Positions 44,829 to 54,084 of a stretch of DNA of 64,000 bases are shown here, piece after piece. Position numbers and translations under genes: made by a program. The DNA comes from DASSHA01 sp035693145 (lineage in GTDB: Bacteria > Chloroflexota > Limnocylindria > Limnocylindrales > CSP1-4). Under the pieces are notes generated by a model, which searched no databases, was not told the origin of the DNA, and saw only the letters and a program-made list of their open reading frames with translations. Location: positions 21,343-85,342 of the forward strand of contig DASSHA010000161.1 in assembly GCA_035693145.1 (NCBI GenBank). Direction: 5' to 3'. The stretch's first letter is position 1. Each line of letters starts with the position of its first letter.

Positions 44829-46744
44829 CCACGCGATCGATCGACCCACAGCGCCGATTGGAGGACCGTCTCCGGATCGAGCTGGGCCGCCCGGTCCCGC
44901 CGGCGACGCTTGTCCCGAACGTCCGCGCCGCGATCCGTTCGACCGGACAAGCCACTGCGCATCGGCTGCCGACGCGGCCGCTCCTGCTCGCCGCTGCAGT
45001 CCTCGTCGGCGCCGCCGCGCTCGCGGTCGGTTCGGCTCGCCTGCGTTCGGTCGACCCGCCGCCGACCCCGGTGGCGTCGCCTCCGCTTTCGACATCGTCG
45101 CCGAGGGCGAGCGTCAGCCCGTTGACGGTAGCCGACCTGCGGGCCGGCGCGACGCTGCTCGCCATCGGGTACATCGCCATGCGAGACGGCGACGAGCGGC
45201 TGCTTGCGTGGAAGGGCGAGCGGCTGTATGTCATCGCGGGGCCGTCCGCAGGCGCGGGCGGCGACGTCGAGGTCCAATGGTTCGGCAGCCTCGACCATGG
45301 GTACACGCCGACGGGTCGAACCGCTGCCGTCCCGATGTCGGAGCTCCTCCCTCGTGCGGTCCCCTACACCCCCGACTGCCCGACCGAACCGGTCGATCCC
45401 GGCGCGTTGGGCCGGCTTCTCCCGTTCGAGCGCCTCGTCTGCTTCGGGGCGCGAACGATCACGCTCTCGCCCGTCATGCTCCGTCCCGCGCCGGACGACC
45501 ACGTCGCCGCGTGGCGCTTGACGGGTGATGGGTCCGCGGACCCGATCGCCAGCGTCGCCGCGATCGCGCCGCCCGGGACGTCGGCACCGGAGGGTCGATG
45601 GCTCGAGGTCTCGGGCTCGTTCGACTCCGCGCCCAGCGACTGCCGCGGCTCGGACAACGACGTGATCCTCCGGTGTCGCGAGTTGTTCGTCGTCGTCTCG
45701 AGCCGCGAGATCCCGGCTCCGGTCTTTGCGTTGGATGCTCAATGGGGGCAGATCCCCGACGCGCCTATCCGCGGAGCGTTCGCACAGGCGATCGCGTGGA
45801 CCGGAAGCGAGATGCTCACCTGGGGTGGAGTGCCATCGTCGAATGGCGCAGCACGCGTCGACGTGCCCGAGAACGGCGCTGCCTATGACCCGACGACGAG
45901 GTCGTGGCGGACGCTGCCCGCGGCGCCCATCGGCCCACGGTTCGATACGGTTTCGGCCTGGACTGGCCATGAGCTGCTGGTCTGGGGTGGATCGTGGCCG
46001 TGGGGCGATCCGAAGCCCTTGGCCGACGGTGCCGCGTTCGACCCGGCGACGAACCGCTGGCGGCGCATCCCGCACACGCCGATCAAGCCGTCGTTCGGCT
46101 CCGTCGGCACCTGGACCGGATCGGAGCTCGTCGTTGCCGCGCTGCCCGGGCCTCGGGGAGGCGAAGCCGAGGTCGCCGCATTCAACCGGGCGACGAACCG
46201 GTGGCGAACCCTTCCCGACCTTCCGCTCCGGGGTGGCTTCGCGGAGCTGGTCGCCGTCGGCGACCGGATTGTCGCGATCGATCGGTCGGACGGCGAACTC
46301 GTCGGCATCCGGACGCTCGCGCCCGACGACGACGCCTGGCACGACGTGGACACGTCGAACGTTCCGCCCTCGTCACCGCTCGGCGTCGTTTCCACCGGTG
46401 AAGAACTGCTGGTGCTCGGCGAGCTGCCGTCAACGACAGGCGGACCGACCGTCTCGGTCGTCCGGCGCTACGACCCGCTGGCGGGCACGTGGCGGATCGG
46501 CGCACCATCGCCCGCGTGGGACAGCTCGAGCGGGCTCTGGACCGGCTCCCTCGTCCTCTATGGCTCGCTCGCGTACGACCCAGGAGCCGATCGCTGGCTG
46601 GCGATCGCGCCCGACGACGCGGACGAGGGCCTCCACGGCGGGAAGGCCGTTTGGGCCGGCGACCGTCTCATCCAATGGAGCGGTCTCGAGGGTGAGTCGG
46701 TCGTCGCACCGCGGGGCGGGGTCGAGCTCGTGCTCCTCCCTTGA
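44825..46744 (+). CDS. Membrane-anchored Kelch-repeat protein, possible anti-sigma partner
   Basis: 639 residues. A 48-residue cytoplasmic N-terminus (RRLEDRLRIELG) precedes one membrane span (LLLAAAVLVGAAALAVG, about 53-69). A Pro/Ser linker and a large extracytoplasmic part follow. From about residue 305 several Kelch-like repeats of about 50 residues are visible (TWGGVPSSNG, LVWGGSWPW, YDPTTRSWRTLP, FDPATNRWRRIP). Coupling to an ECF sigma gene and the topology suggest a sensor anti-sigma factor, but no zinc-binding anti-sigma motif is present. Confidence 0.8.
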   Translation: MTTRSIDPQRRLEDRLRIELGRPVPPATLVPNVRAAIRSTGQATAHRLPTRPLLLAAAVLVGAAALAVGSARLRSVDPPPTPVASPPLSTSSPRASVSPLTVADLRAGATLLAIGYIAMRDGDERLLAWKGERLYVIAGPSAGAGGDVEVQWFGSLDHGYTPTGRTAAVPMSELLPRAVPYTPDCPTEPVDPGALGRLLPFERLVCFGARTITLSPVMLRPAPDDHVAAWRLTGDGSADPIASVAAIAPPGTSAPEGRWLEVSGSFDSAPSDCRGSDNDVILRCRELFVVVSSREIPAPVFALDAQWGQIPDAPIRGAFAQAIAWTGSEMLTWGGVPSSNGAARVDVPENGAAYDPTTRSWRTLPAAPIGPRFDTVSAWTGHELLVWGGSWPWGDPKPLADGAAFDPATNRWRRIPHTPIKPSFGSVGTWTGSELVVAALPGPRGGEAEVAAFNRATNRWRTLPDLPLRGGFAELVAVGDRIVAIDRSDGELVGIRTLAPDDDAWHDVDTSNVPPSSPLGVVSTGEELLVLGELPSTTGGPTVSVVRRYDPLAGTWRIGAPSPAWDSSSGLWTGSLVLYGSLAYDPGADRWLAIAPDDADEGLHGGKAVWAGDRLIQWSGLEGESVVAPRGGVELVLLP

Positions 46745-47060
46745 CCGCGACCGCCCCTCTGCTGAGCGCATCCGCGCCAGCTAGTCACGGGGTGACTGGT
46801 AGCAGAGCCGAGCGGTGCGAGCGCTTCCGGAATCTGAATGCCTATTCGGACCCGTGGATACGACATGGCTCCGAATCCTGCTAGATGCATACCTATGCGA
46901 GTAGCGGCCCGCGTCGGCGCCTCCAGCGTTGACTAGCAGTCAGCCGGCGAATATTCGGCGCAAGCCGACCTGAGTCGGCGCACCCGACCAGGCTGCGGTC
47001 CGGCGGGAAGCGCGCGTCGGCGCGCCCGGCTGAGGTCCGCCCGGACCACTGCTGGCCCCG
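46745..47060. other. Intergenic region without a recognised gene
   Basis: 316 bp between convergent genes, visibly richer in A/T than its surroundings. It contains a small hairpin (AGTCAC-GGG-GTGACT, 46783-46797) and a GCGCGC inverted repeat near 47010. A TTGACT/TATTCG pair is discussed under rejected items. No coding pattern was seen. Confidence 0.5.
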
Positions 47061-47549
47061 CTAGAACGCGGGCTTCACCACCATCAGGAACACGATCACG
47101 AGGATCATGATCCCGAGGAACATTCCGCCGCGCTGGACCCGCTGGACGGCTTCGGGGACGCCGGGTGGCGGGCCGGCCGGAGCGCCGGGCGGCGGCCCGC
47201 CGGCGGGCATCGTCGTCAGCTCGATGACGCGCTTGACCGAATTCGTTTGAACGGCCATCGCAAACGCGAGCGCGATGACATAGAGGATGATCCCAAGCAG
47301 CAGCCAGTGCGATTCGATCAGGTTGAAGCCGGCGAACCAGATGAGCCCGATCCCGGTCACGGCCTGGAAGAGCGCCAGCGGGACGATGATCCGCTCCTCG
47401 ATCTGGAGCGTCACGCGCGTCGCGAAGTTCGCGTGCATCGGTTCCTTGCCGCCCATCGCACCAATGATCGGCATCGCGAACGACGGGCCGAAGGCGATGA
47501 TCGCCCCGGCCACGTGCAGGAACAGCAGGATCGCAACGATCGGACTCAT
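47061..47549 (-). CDS. DUF2269-like membrane protein
   Basis: 162 residues, four membrane spans. The N-terminal LLFLHVAGAIIAFGPSFAMP is the usual DUF2269 helix with a conserved His. A Pro/Gly-rich loop (GGPPPGAPAGPPPG) sits before the last span. The ATG at 47547-47549 follows GGAGGG. Function unknown; related four-helix proteins (CopD/HemJ-like) bind haem or copper. Paired with the next gene. Confidence 0.8.
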   Translation of the reverse strand: MSPIVAILLFLHVAGAIIAFGPSFAMPIIGAMGGKEPMHANFATRVTLQIEERIIVPLALFQAVTGIGLIWFAGFNLIESHWLLLGIILYVIALAFAMAVQTNSVKRVIELTTMPAGGPPPGAPAGPPPGVPEAVQRVQRGGMFLGIMILVIVFLMVVKPAF

Positions 47550-47647
47550 GGAACCCTCCGGTCGCCGGACCCTCTGACCGGCTCCGCCGGAATCTAACGG
47601 ACCGCGTGGCCGCCCGTCAGGTGGCTGCCTCGTGACAAGGGGCTGCC

Positions 47648-48163
47648 TCAGACATACCGAGCCGTCGCCATCATGACCACGGCCACACCGAGCAGGAGCA
47701 GGTCGGCCTTGCCGAACAGCTCGAGCCGGGCGCGAAGGGCGTCGACCGCCTCGCGCTGCGTCCCGGTCGCGACGCCGCCCGAGGCCGCGATCTCCATGCC
47801 GATCGCCTCGAGCTTCTGCGTCGTCGGGCCGACCATCGTCCCGCCCCACACGAGCGACACGATGGCGGCACTCGCCCCGATCGTGAACCCGATCCCGGTC
47901 GGCGATGTGATCCAGCCGAGCTGGAGTCCGCTCGAGGCGCGCAGGTAGAGCAGCGCACCCGCGACGACGGTCGTGAGCGCGATCAGCTCGAAGTACTTCG
48001 CGCCGCGGCCGACGGTCATGAGCCGCGAGAAGAACTCCTCGCCCTCCGCGCCGGACAGTTTCGCGGTCCGCGACACGATGAGGATCATGAGGAACGCGCC
48101 ACCGACCCACGACGCGCCGGCGACGACGTGCGCGAGCCGAAGAACGATGAGGCCGAGGTCCAT
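47648..48163 (-). CDS. DUF2269/CopD-like membrane protein
   Basis: 171 residues, four membrane spans; starts MDLGLIVLRLAHVVAGASWVGGAF, with a helix-1 His as in its neighbour. Probably a diverged paralogue of the 47061 protein, 98 bp away, perhaps forming a heterodimer. A charged stretch (ALRARLELFGKA) precedes the last span. Confidence 0.78.
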   Translation of the reverse strand: MDLGLIVLRLAHVVAGASWVGGAFLMILIVSRTAKLSGAEGEEFFSRLMTVGRGAKYFELIALTTVVAGALLYLRASSGLQLGWITSPTGIGFTIGASAAIVSLVWGGTMVGPTTQKLEAIGMEIAASGGVATGTQREAVDALRARLELFGKADLLLLGVAVVMMATARYV

Positions 48164-48316
48164 GGTTCGAATCTCCCGCGCTGATGGGCGAAACCCCGAT
48201 GGACCGAACGATCGCCCGGCTGACGGCCGCGCACTACCGCTGAACGACCGAACCCGACCTCGACGGATGACGACGTCTGGACCGGGCCAGTCCGCCGAGC
48301 GCGCTGGCGCCGGCGG

Positions 48317-50470
48317 TCAGCCGACCCGCTTCGTCCGGCGGCTCACGAAGTCGACGAGGACGTACTCCCCCAGCCGCTCCGGCGTCGCGTAGAAGGCGCG
48401 GCCGCGGTTGAGCCGCGTGACGAGCGCAACGAACTCGGCCAGCGAGCGCGACCGCTCCAGCATGAACGTGTTGATCGTGATGCCGTCCTTCGTGCAGCGG
48501 ACGACCTCACGGAGGGTTTCCTGGATCGTTCGGCGCGTGGGCGGGTAGCTGAACTCGACCTGGCCGTCCTCGAAATGGGCCGTCGGCTCGCCGTCGGTGA
48601 TGACGACGATCTCCTTGTTCCCGCCATGCGTTCGGGCCAGGAAGCGCCGGGCGAGCATGAGCCCGTGCTGGAGATTCGTGCCGTACTCGTAGCCGTGCCA
48701 TGAGAGCTCTGCGAGGCTGTCCGGGCGGATCTCACGGGCGTAGTAGGCGAAGCCGATGACGGCGAGGTCGTCGCGGGGAAACTCGGTCCGGATGAGCGTG
48801 CTGAGCGCAACGGCGACCTTCTTGGCGGCGACGAAGCAGCCGCGCAGGAGCATCGAGCGGCTCATGTCGACGAGCAGGACCGTCGAGCTCTTCGTCAGCT
48901 CCTCGGTCCGGTAGACGGCGAAGTCGTCCGGCGACAGCCGAAGCCCCGGCCCGGCCCGCCGGCCCGGTGCGTTCTCCTCGCGGGCCATCGCGTTCGCGAG
49001 GGTCGCCCGCAGGTCGAGGTGAAACGCATCGCCGAACTCGTACGGCTTTGATGTCTCCTCGCGCTCCCCTCCCCGTCCTGAACGGTCAACCCGGTGGCCG
49101 CCGAACGCGTCGCGACGAAGCTTCGCGAACAGGTCGTCGAGGACCTTCTGGCCGATCCGCCTGGTGCCTCGCGCAGTCAGCTCGAGCCGGTCGCCGTCAC
49201 GGGTCAGGTATCCGGCTTCCTCGAGCCGGCGCGCGAGGTCGTTGAGCGCGTCCAGGTCACGGGCAGATTCGGGGCCCAGCAGCTCACGGACCTCGTTGCG
49301 GTCGAGGTCGGCGAGGTCGCCCAGCGATTCGACCCCACCCAGGGACGCCTCGAGGCCGTCCAGCCGCTGGAGCGCGTCGAGCTGCTGCAGTGCACTCTCG
49401 AGCCCGAGCGGCTCGTCGCCCGAGAACCGGACCCGTTCGCCGAGCCCGCCGGGCACCAGCTGGTCGAGCGTCGCGGCGAGCTGGGCGAGATCCCAGCGCA
49501 GCCGATCGTCACGGAGGAGCGAATCCATCATCGATTGGAGCTCCGCTCGCTGCTCCGGGGTCATCGATCGCAGCAGCGACTGCATCGAGGCCATCCGGTC
49601 GGCGAGCCGCTCGATCACGTCGTCGAGCGACTGGGCGCCCGGGAAGTACCGCCCGAATCGCGACAGGAAGGACGATGCATCGGGATCGCCGCCGGCCAAC
49701 CGTTCCTGGAGGAGCTGGTTGAGCTCGCGGACCATCTCCCGGCTTTGGGCAAGGTCCTCGGGCTGCATCCCCTTGATCGCGTCGGCCATGCCCTGGACAT
49801 AGCGATCGAGGACCGTCTTGCGCAGCCGCTCGACGAGCTCCTCGAACCGCTCGCGTGCCGCCGGCTCGAGGAAGTCGTAGTCCTCGAGGCCGCGAATGCG
49901 GGCTCCGACGTCCCGCGGCAACGATTCGAGCTGGTCGAGTCGCTTCGCGGCGGCGTCGCGAAGCATTCTGCGGAGGGCGGCATCATCGAGGGGCTGGGGT
50001 TCGGTTCTCGGCGGAGTGTCACCGGCACGGCCGTCAGGCGCCTCGGATGCCGGCCGCGCGGCCTCGTCGAGACGGCGCTCGATGCCGGCTCGCTCGCTCG
50101 ACACGATCTCGTCGAGCTCCCGCCGGACATCGGCGAAGACGTCGCCCAGCTTGTGCCGCTCGGTGACGTCGCGGCGCGCCCCTCGGAGCCGCTCGAGCAG
50201 GTCGTGCAGACCCGGCAGGTCCGGCCGGGTCGTGTCGTTCGAACGCCAGCCGCGTTCGGCCAGCCGACGCAGTGCCTCCCCTACGTCGCCCTCGGCCATG
50301 ACGTCGTCGGCGAGCGCGTCGATGATCTCGTCCGCGTCGAGATCCGGAAGCTGCTGGCTGCCGTCCCAGCGCGAGTAGCGAGCGCGCCGGAGAAGCTCGT
50401 CGGTCGGCCGCGGGTCCGGCCGCAGCACATCGCGGAGGTCGCGCCGGTTGGGCGTGAAGAAGCCGGTCAT
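48317..50470 (-). CDS. VWA-domain protein, partner of the AAA ATPase
   Basis: 717 residues. Long N-terminal helical region with many Asp/Arg/Leu heptads (coiled-coil-like, residues about 80-470), then a von Willebrand A domain near 530-700 with MIDAS residues LLVDMSRSM and VITDGEPTA. Such proteins act with MoxR/ChlI-like ATPases in metal or cofactor insertion and complex assembly. The AAA gene ends 16 bp upstream, so they form one operon. Confidence 0.85.
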   Translation of the reverse strand: MTGFFTPNRRDLRDVLRPDPRPTDELLRRARYSRWDGSQQLPDLDADEIIDALADDVMAEGDVGEALRRLAERGWRSNDTTRPDLPGLHDLLERLRGARRDVTERHKLGDVFADVRRELDEIVSSERAGIERRLDEAARPASEAPDGRAGDTPPRTEPQPLDDAALRRMLRDAAAKRLDQLESLPRDVGARIRGLEDYDFLEPAARERFEELVERLRKTVLDRYVQGMADAIKGMQPEDLAQSREMVRELNQLLQERLAGGDPDASSFLSRFGRYFPGAQSLDDVIERLADRMASMQSLLRSMTPEQRAELQSMMDSLLRDDRLRWDLAQLAATLDQLVPGGLGERVRFSGDEPLGLESALQQLDALQRLDGLEASLGGVESLGDLADLDRNEVRELLGPESARDLDALNDLARRLEEAGYLTRDGDRLELTARGTRRIGQKVLDDLFAKLRRDAFGGHRVDRSGRGGEREETSKPYEFGDAFHLDLRATLANAMAREENAPGRRAGPGLRLSPDDFAVYRTEELTKSSTVLLVDMSRSMLLRGCFVAAKKVAVALSTLIRTEFPRDDLAVIGFAYYAREIRPDSLAELSWHGYEYGTNLQHGLMLARRFLARTHGGNKEIVVITDGEPTAHFEDGQVEFSYPPTRRTIQETLREVVRCTKDGITINTFMLERSRSLAEFVALVTRLNRGRAFYATPERLGEYVLVDFVSRRTKRVG

Positions 50471-50486
50471 CGCTCCGCGCGCGCGC

Positions 50487-51956
50487 TCATCGTCGGTAGA
50501 CGACGGTCCCCGCCGTTCGGTCCTTGTTCACGCGGCGCTGGAGGTGCAGCCCCTCGAGGAGGAACTCGAGGGCGGAGGCGACGAGCGGCGGTTCGGCCGC
50601 CGCATCCGCCCCGTTGAGCACGCCGAGGCGACGAATCGCGTCGCCGAGCCCCGGGATCTCGGCCATCCAGCGAACGTATTCGCGCGATGCGACGCGGTCG
50701 CCGGTCTCGACGACGAGGCCGTCGTCGAACGCGCTCACGACCTCGTCGAGCTCGTCGAGCGAGGCATGCCGGTTCCAGGTCGCGTAGACGGCTTTCGTGA
50801 TGAGTCGCTCGACGACCCGTTCCTCGGGCGTGTCGTCACCAACCGTCTCGAGCTCGATCTTGCCGACGGTCGACGCGACCACGGCACCGAGGTCCGAGAT
50901 CCGCGGGACGCCGACCTCCTCGCCAAGCCGGACGGCTCGCTTGAGTGCCGCCGCCTCGAGCACCTCGGCGTTGGCGACGCTCACCCGGACGGAGACACCG
51001 CTCCGCTGGCTGATCTCGGGAGCACGACGCGCCAGCTGCGTGATCTCGGCGACGAGCTCGTCGACGAAGCGTGGCGTGATCAGCCGGGGTGTCCGCTCGT
51101 CCGCCGCGAACGTCAGCTTCTCCTGGTGGACGATGGCGATCTCGTCGTCGATCGTGCGCGGATAGTGCGTCCGGATCTGCGATCCGAGGCGGTCCTTGAG
51201 CGGCGTGATGATCCGACCGCGACTCGTGTAGTCCTCCGGGTTCGCCGACGCGACGACGAACAGGTCGAGTGGGAGGCGGACGTGGAAGCCGCGGATCTGG
51301 ACGTCGCGCTCCTCGAGGATGTTCAGCAGGCCGACCTGGATGCGCTCGGCCAGATCCGGCAGCTCGTTGATCGCGAAGATCCCGCGATTCGAATGCGGGA
51401 TGAGCCCGTAGTGGAGCGTTCGCTCGTCGGACAGGTAGCGGCCCTCGGCGACCTTCACCGGGTCGACCTCGCCGATGAGGTCGGCGATCGTGATGTCCGG
51501 CGTCGCGAGCTTCTCGCCGTAGCGGCGGGAGCGATGGAGCCATGCGATCGGGGTGGCCTCGCCCTTGGCGTCGACGAGCGCGCGAGCGACGGCGCTCACG
51601 GGCTCGTACGGATCGTCGTTCAGCTCCCCGTCCTCCACGACCGGCAGCCACTCGTCGAGCAGGCCGACGAGGAGGCGCGCCATCCGGGTCTTTGCCTGGC
51701 CGCGCTCGCCGAGGAACACGAGATCCTGGCCGGCGAGGATCGCATTCTCGACCGCGGGCAGGACGGTGTCCTCGTAGCCGATGACCCCCGGGAAGACGGG
51801 CCGGCCCTCGCCCAGCCGGCCGAGCAGGTTCGAGCGCAGCTCCTCCTTCACCGTGCGGCTGCGCCAGCCCAGCGAACGGAGCTCGCGGATCGTGCGCGGG
51901 ACGTCGGGCGGCGGGGCGTCCGGCGACGAGAAGGCGGCGGGAACGCTGGGATCCAC
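50487..51956 (-). CDS. MoxR/magnesium-chelatase-like AAA+ ATPase
   Basis: 489 residues. Walker A variant GERGQAKTR near residue 70, Walker B region GIFAINELPDLAERIQ (Asn-Glu rather than Asp-Glu), and sensor VVASANPEDYTSRGRI. This form, with ERDVQIRGF, belongs to the ChlI-like COG1239 type. It is coupled to a VWA protein as in chelatase and MoxR systems. The start is GTG 51954-51956 with GGAG upstream; the frame continues to 52241 without credible sequence. Confidence 0.87.
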   Translation of the reverse strand: MDPSVPAAFSSPDAPPPDVPRTIRELRSLGWRSRTVKEELRSNLLGRLGEGRPVFPGVIGYEDTVLPAVENAILAGQDLVFLGERGQAKTRMARLLVGLLDEWLPVVEDGELNDDPYEPVSAVARALVDAKGEATPIAWLHRSRRYGEKLATPDITIADLIGEVDPVKVAEGRYLSDERTLHYGLIPHSNRGIFAINELPDLAERIQVGLLNILEERDVQIRGFHVRLPLDLFVVASANPEDYTSRGRIITPLKDRLGSQIRTHYPRTIDDEIAIVHQEKLTFAADERTPRLITPRFVDELVAEITQLARRAPEISQRSGVSVRVSVANAEVLEAAALKRAVRLGEEVGVPRISDLGAVVASTVGKIELETVGDDTPEERVVERLITKAVYATWNRHASLDELDEVVSAFDDGLVVETGDRVASREYVRWMAEIPGLGDAIRRLGVLNGADAAAEPPLVASALEFLLEGLHLQRRVNKDRTAGTVVYRR

Positions 51957-52146
51957 GGACGGGGCTCCGGGCTGACGGTGGACGTGAGGCAGAGCCCGGA
52001 CGAGCGACGCCGGCCGGGAGGCGAGGCTACGCCCGGCCCCTGGGAGCGTCAAACACGGCTGGCGACCGCGCGTGAGGCGGGCTTCGGCTCGAATCGGGGT
52101 GCCGTCGCATACTCCGCCGAACTGGCGACGCACCCTGGAGGCGAGC

Positions 52147-52860
52147 GTGAACCCACCGGAGCGGACCGTTCTCGTGACCGGAGCGACGGGCGGCCTCGGC
52201 CGAGTCGCCGTCCGGCAGCTGGCCGCTGGCGGGGCACGCATCGGGATCGTCAGCTCAAATCGCGAACGGCTCGACGCGCTCGCGCGCGAGGCCTCGCTCG
52301 CGCCCGACCGGTCGCAGATCGCCGTCGCCGATTTGGGCGACCCGGACCAGGCGCGGTCGGCAGTGCGGGCGATCGAGCACAGCCTCGGTGGCGTCGACGT
52401 TGCGATCCACCTCGTCGGCGGCTATCGGAGCGGGACGCCTGTGGTCGACCTCACCGACACCGACGTCACCGAGATGCTCGAGCATCACCTCTGGACGACG
52501 CTCCACGTCGCCCGCGCCGTCGTACCCGGGATGGTCGAGCGCGGCTTCGGGCGGATGATCGCGGTCTCCATTCCCAACGCCGGAACGCCCGGCGCGAACA
52601 TGGGTGCCTACGCCGTCGGCAAGGCCGCCCAGGAATCGCTCCTGCTCGCGCTCTCCCGCGAGGTCGCCGGCTCGGGCGTCACCGTGAACGTGCTGCAGGT
52701 CCGGGCGATCGACGTTGCGCACGAACGCGATCGCGAGCGGACGAACCGGAACGCATCGTGGACGACGCCGGAGGAGATCGTCGCTGCGATCGCGTTCCTC
52801 GCATCGGACGCCGCGCGTTCGATCAACGGGGCGCGGATCCCGCTCTACGGCGCGGGCTGA
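52147..52860 (+). CDS. Short-chain dehydrogenase/reductase
   Basis: 237 residues, classical SDR length. Cofactor motif TGATGGLGRVA, catalytic YAVGK with an upstream Ser (SIPNAG) and HLVGGY in place of NNAG. Start GTG 52147, with GGAGG nine bases upstream. It is a NAD(P)-dependent oxidoreductase of unknown substrate; several features recall 3-oxoacyl-ACP reductase-like proteins. Divergent from the AAA gene. Confidence 0.88.
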   Translation: MNPPERTVLVTGATGGLGRVAVRQLAAGGARIGIVSSNRERLDALAREASLAPDRSQIAVADLGDPDQARSAVRAIEHSLGGVDVAIHLVGGYRSGTPVVDLTDTDVTEMLEHHLWTTLHVARAVVPGMVERGFGRMIAVSIPNAGTPGANMGAYAVGKAAQESLLLALSREVAGSGVTVNVLQVRAIDVAHERDRERTNRNASWTTPEEIVAAIAFLASDAARSINGARIPLYGAG

Positions 52861-52867
52861 GGTCGGA

Positions 52868-53764
52868 TCATGCGCGAGCCGGCGGCCGCCCGAGATAGCT
52901 GCTGATCGCGGCGCCGACCTCGTCCTCGCCGAGGACCCCGCCGGCGACGAGCGCCTCGAGCCACTCCGTCCGGCGGTCAACCTCGAGCTCGAGATCTCCC
53001 GGCCGCCGGCCGATGCGTGCGGCGAGCTCCGGCAGCACGCCCCACGAGAAGTCCTCGAACGTGTCAACGACGGGGTCCCAGGTGGACAGCACGGCCGGCG
53101 GCAGCCGCTGGACGTGGCCCTCGGCGTCGCGGGCCAGCGGACGGACGAAGTGCGCGGCGACGACCCGCCGCCGGCCGCGTTCGTCGAGCCGCCCGTCGAC
53201 CGCCCGAAGGACGAGCACGAGCCCGATCGCCGACAGCTCGTCCGGCGTCGCTCCGACGCCCGGTCCGCCGAGCTCGTCGAGCACCTCGCCGAGCGAATCG
53301 GCGTGAATCGTCGCGCCGAGGCCATAGCCCATCGATGCCAGCCTGATCGCCGTCCGCGCGATGCTGCCCCAGGAATACCCAGGCAGGTGCATCGAGAACT
53401 CGGGCACGACGACGACGCCCTCGCTCACTTCGAGCGGTCGAGCGTCCGGCTTCGCCCGCTCGGTGGCGCCGAAGGCGACGACACCGAGCTCGGCGCGCAC
53501 CGCTGCGGGCAGCCAGCCCCAGGTTTCCCAGGCGCCGGCGACAGTCGCGATCTGCGCCGCCGGTGGAAGGAATGCGAGGAGCGCCCGGAGGAGCACGGTC
53601 TTGCCCGTTCCGCTGGGTCCCGCCGCGACGACGAGCGGGACGCGAGCCCCCACGAGCAGCCACGCGAGCGACGCCAGCCGAGCGTCGAGGACGCCATCGG
53701 CAATGAGCCGGACGATCGAACGGCGATCCCGCTCGGGACCGAGGTCGAGGCGCGTCACGTCCAC
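52868..53764 (-). CDS. P-loop ATPase resembling type II/IV secretion ATPases
   Basis: 298 residues from GTG 53764 (ATG 53812 is possible). Walker A GPSGTGKTVLLRA near residue 55. The order VVVVPEFSM, then YGLGATIHADS recalls Walker B and the His box of the GspE/CpaF family, yet the N-terminal domain is absent. No pilin or secretion genes are near. Convergent with the SDR, 7 bp apart. Function is unassigned. Confidence 0.7.
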   Translation of the reverse strand: MDVTRLDLGPERDRRSIVRLIADGVLDARLASLAWLLVGARVPLVVAAGPSGTGKTVLLRALLAFLPPAAQIATVAGAWETWGWLPAAVRAELGVVAFGATERAKPDARPLEVSEGVVVVPEFSMHLPGYSWGSIARTAIRLASMGYGLGATIHADSLGEVLDELGGPGVGATPDELSAIGLVLVLRAVDGRLDERGRRRVVAAHFVRPLARDAEGHVQRLPPAVLSTWDPVVDTFEDFSWGVLPELAARIGRRPGDLELEVDRRTEWLEALVAGGVLGEDEVGAAISSYLGRPPARA

Positions 53765-53842
53765 CGGCCGAGGATATCGAGCGGTCGACTCGACCCGACC
53801 GTCGGCCGGCACGTCGGAACGGCGGTCACGTCGGAACGGCGG

Positions 53843-53872
53843 TTGACAGGCCGGACGCGGCCCGCCTAGACT
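53843..53872 (+). promoter_or_regulatory. Sigma-70-type promoter for the small ORF and ABC exporter
   Basis: -35 TTGACA (53843-53848) and -10 TAGACT (53867-53872) are 18 bp apart. Start of transcription would be near 53879, 53 nt before the small ORF at 53932. Confidence 0.7.
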
Positions 53873-53931
53873 CCGCCCTCGGTGCGCGCCGAGGCGCCCC
53901 GAATGTCCAGCTCAAAGGAGGGCGACTCCGA

Positions 53932-54012
53932 ATGAGAACACCGTTCACCCTTCGCCGGACGCCGCCTGCCAAGGCCGGCGTTGGCGGGAGAGCTGTGCCC
54001 ACTTCGAGCTAG
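53932..54012 (+). CDS. 26-codon ORF, candidate leader peptide
   Basis: MRTPFTLRRTPPAKAG and ten further residues, encoded from an ATG preceded by AAAGGAGG at 10-11 bases. It lies 53 nt inside the transcript from the promoter and ends 36 bp before an intrinsic terminator. The Arg-Arg and Pro-Pro pairs could stall ribosomes. Size, strong ribosome site and following terminator fit a regulatory leader peptide for the ABC exporter. It could instead be a small stable protein or a chance ORF. Confidence 0.5.
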   Translation: MRTPFTLRRTPPAKAGVGGRAVPTSS

Positions 54013-54017
54013 GACGC

Positions 54018-54034
54018 GGGCGGTAGGACCGCCC
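54018..54034 (+). promoter_or_regulatory. Leader hairpin before the terminator
   Basis: GGGCGGT and ACCGCCC form a perfect 7-bp stem with an AGG loop, 6 bp after the small ORF stop. It lies within the range covered by a ribosome paused at the stop and could regulate the downstream folding. Confidence 0.55.
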
Positions 54035-54048
54035 CTCCGGAAGCCACG

Positions 54049-54084
54049 AGCCGTGGGCCAGATCGGGCCCGCGGCTTCTTTGTT
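54049..54084 (+). terminator. Intrinsic terminator in the ABC exporter leader
   Basis: An 11-bp GC-rich stem (AGCCGTGGGCC with GGCCCGCGGCT, one G-U) closes a short loop and is followed by TCTTTGTT. The 5' arm can pair instead in CCACG-AGC-CGTGG (54044-54056), which would prevent terminator formation. A separate perfect palindrome lies at 54085-54100. Confidence 0.75.

Noticed and set aside
46929..46957. Plus-strand promoter TTGACT-17-TATTCG
   Set aside because: There is no plus-strand gene downstream; the next gene is convergent. Probably chance in a more A/T-rich spacer.
52868..53764. Pilus or type II secretion locus
   Set aside because: Only one GspE/CpaF-like ATPase is present, with no pilin, peptidase or membrane platform gene.
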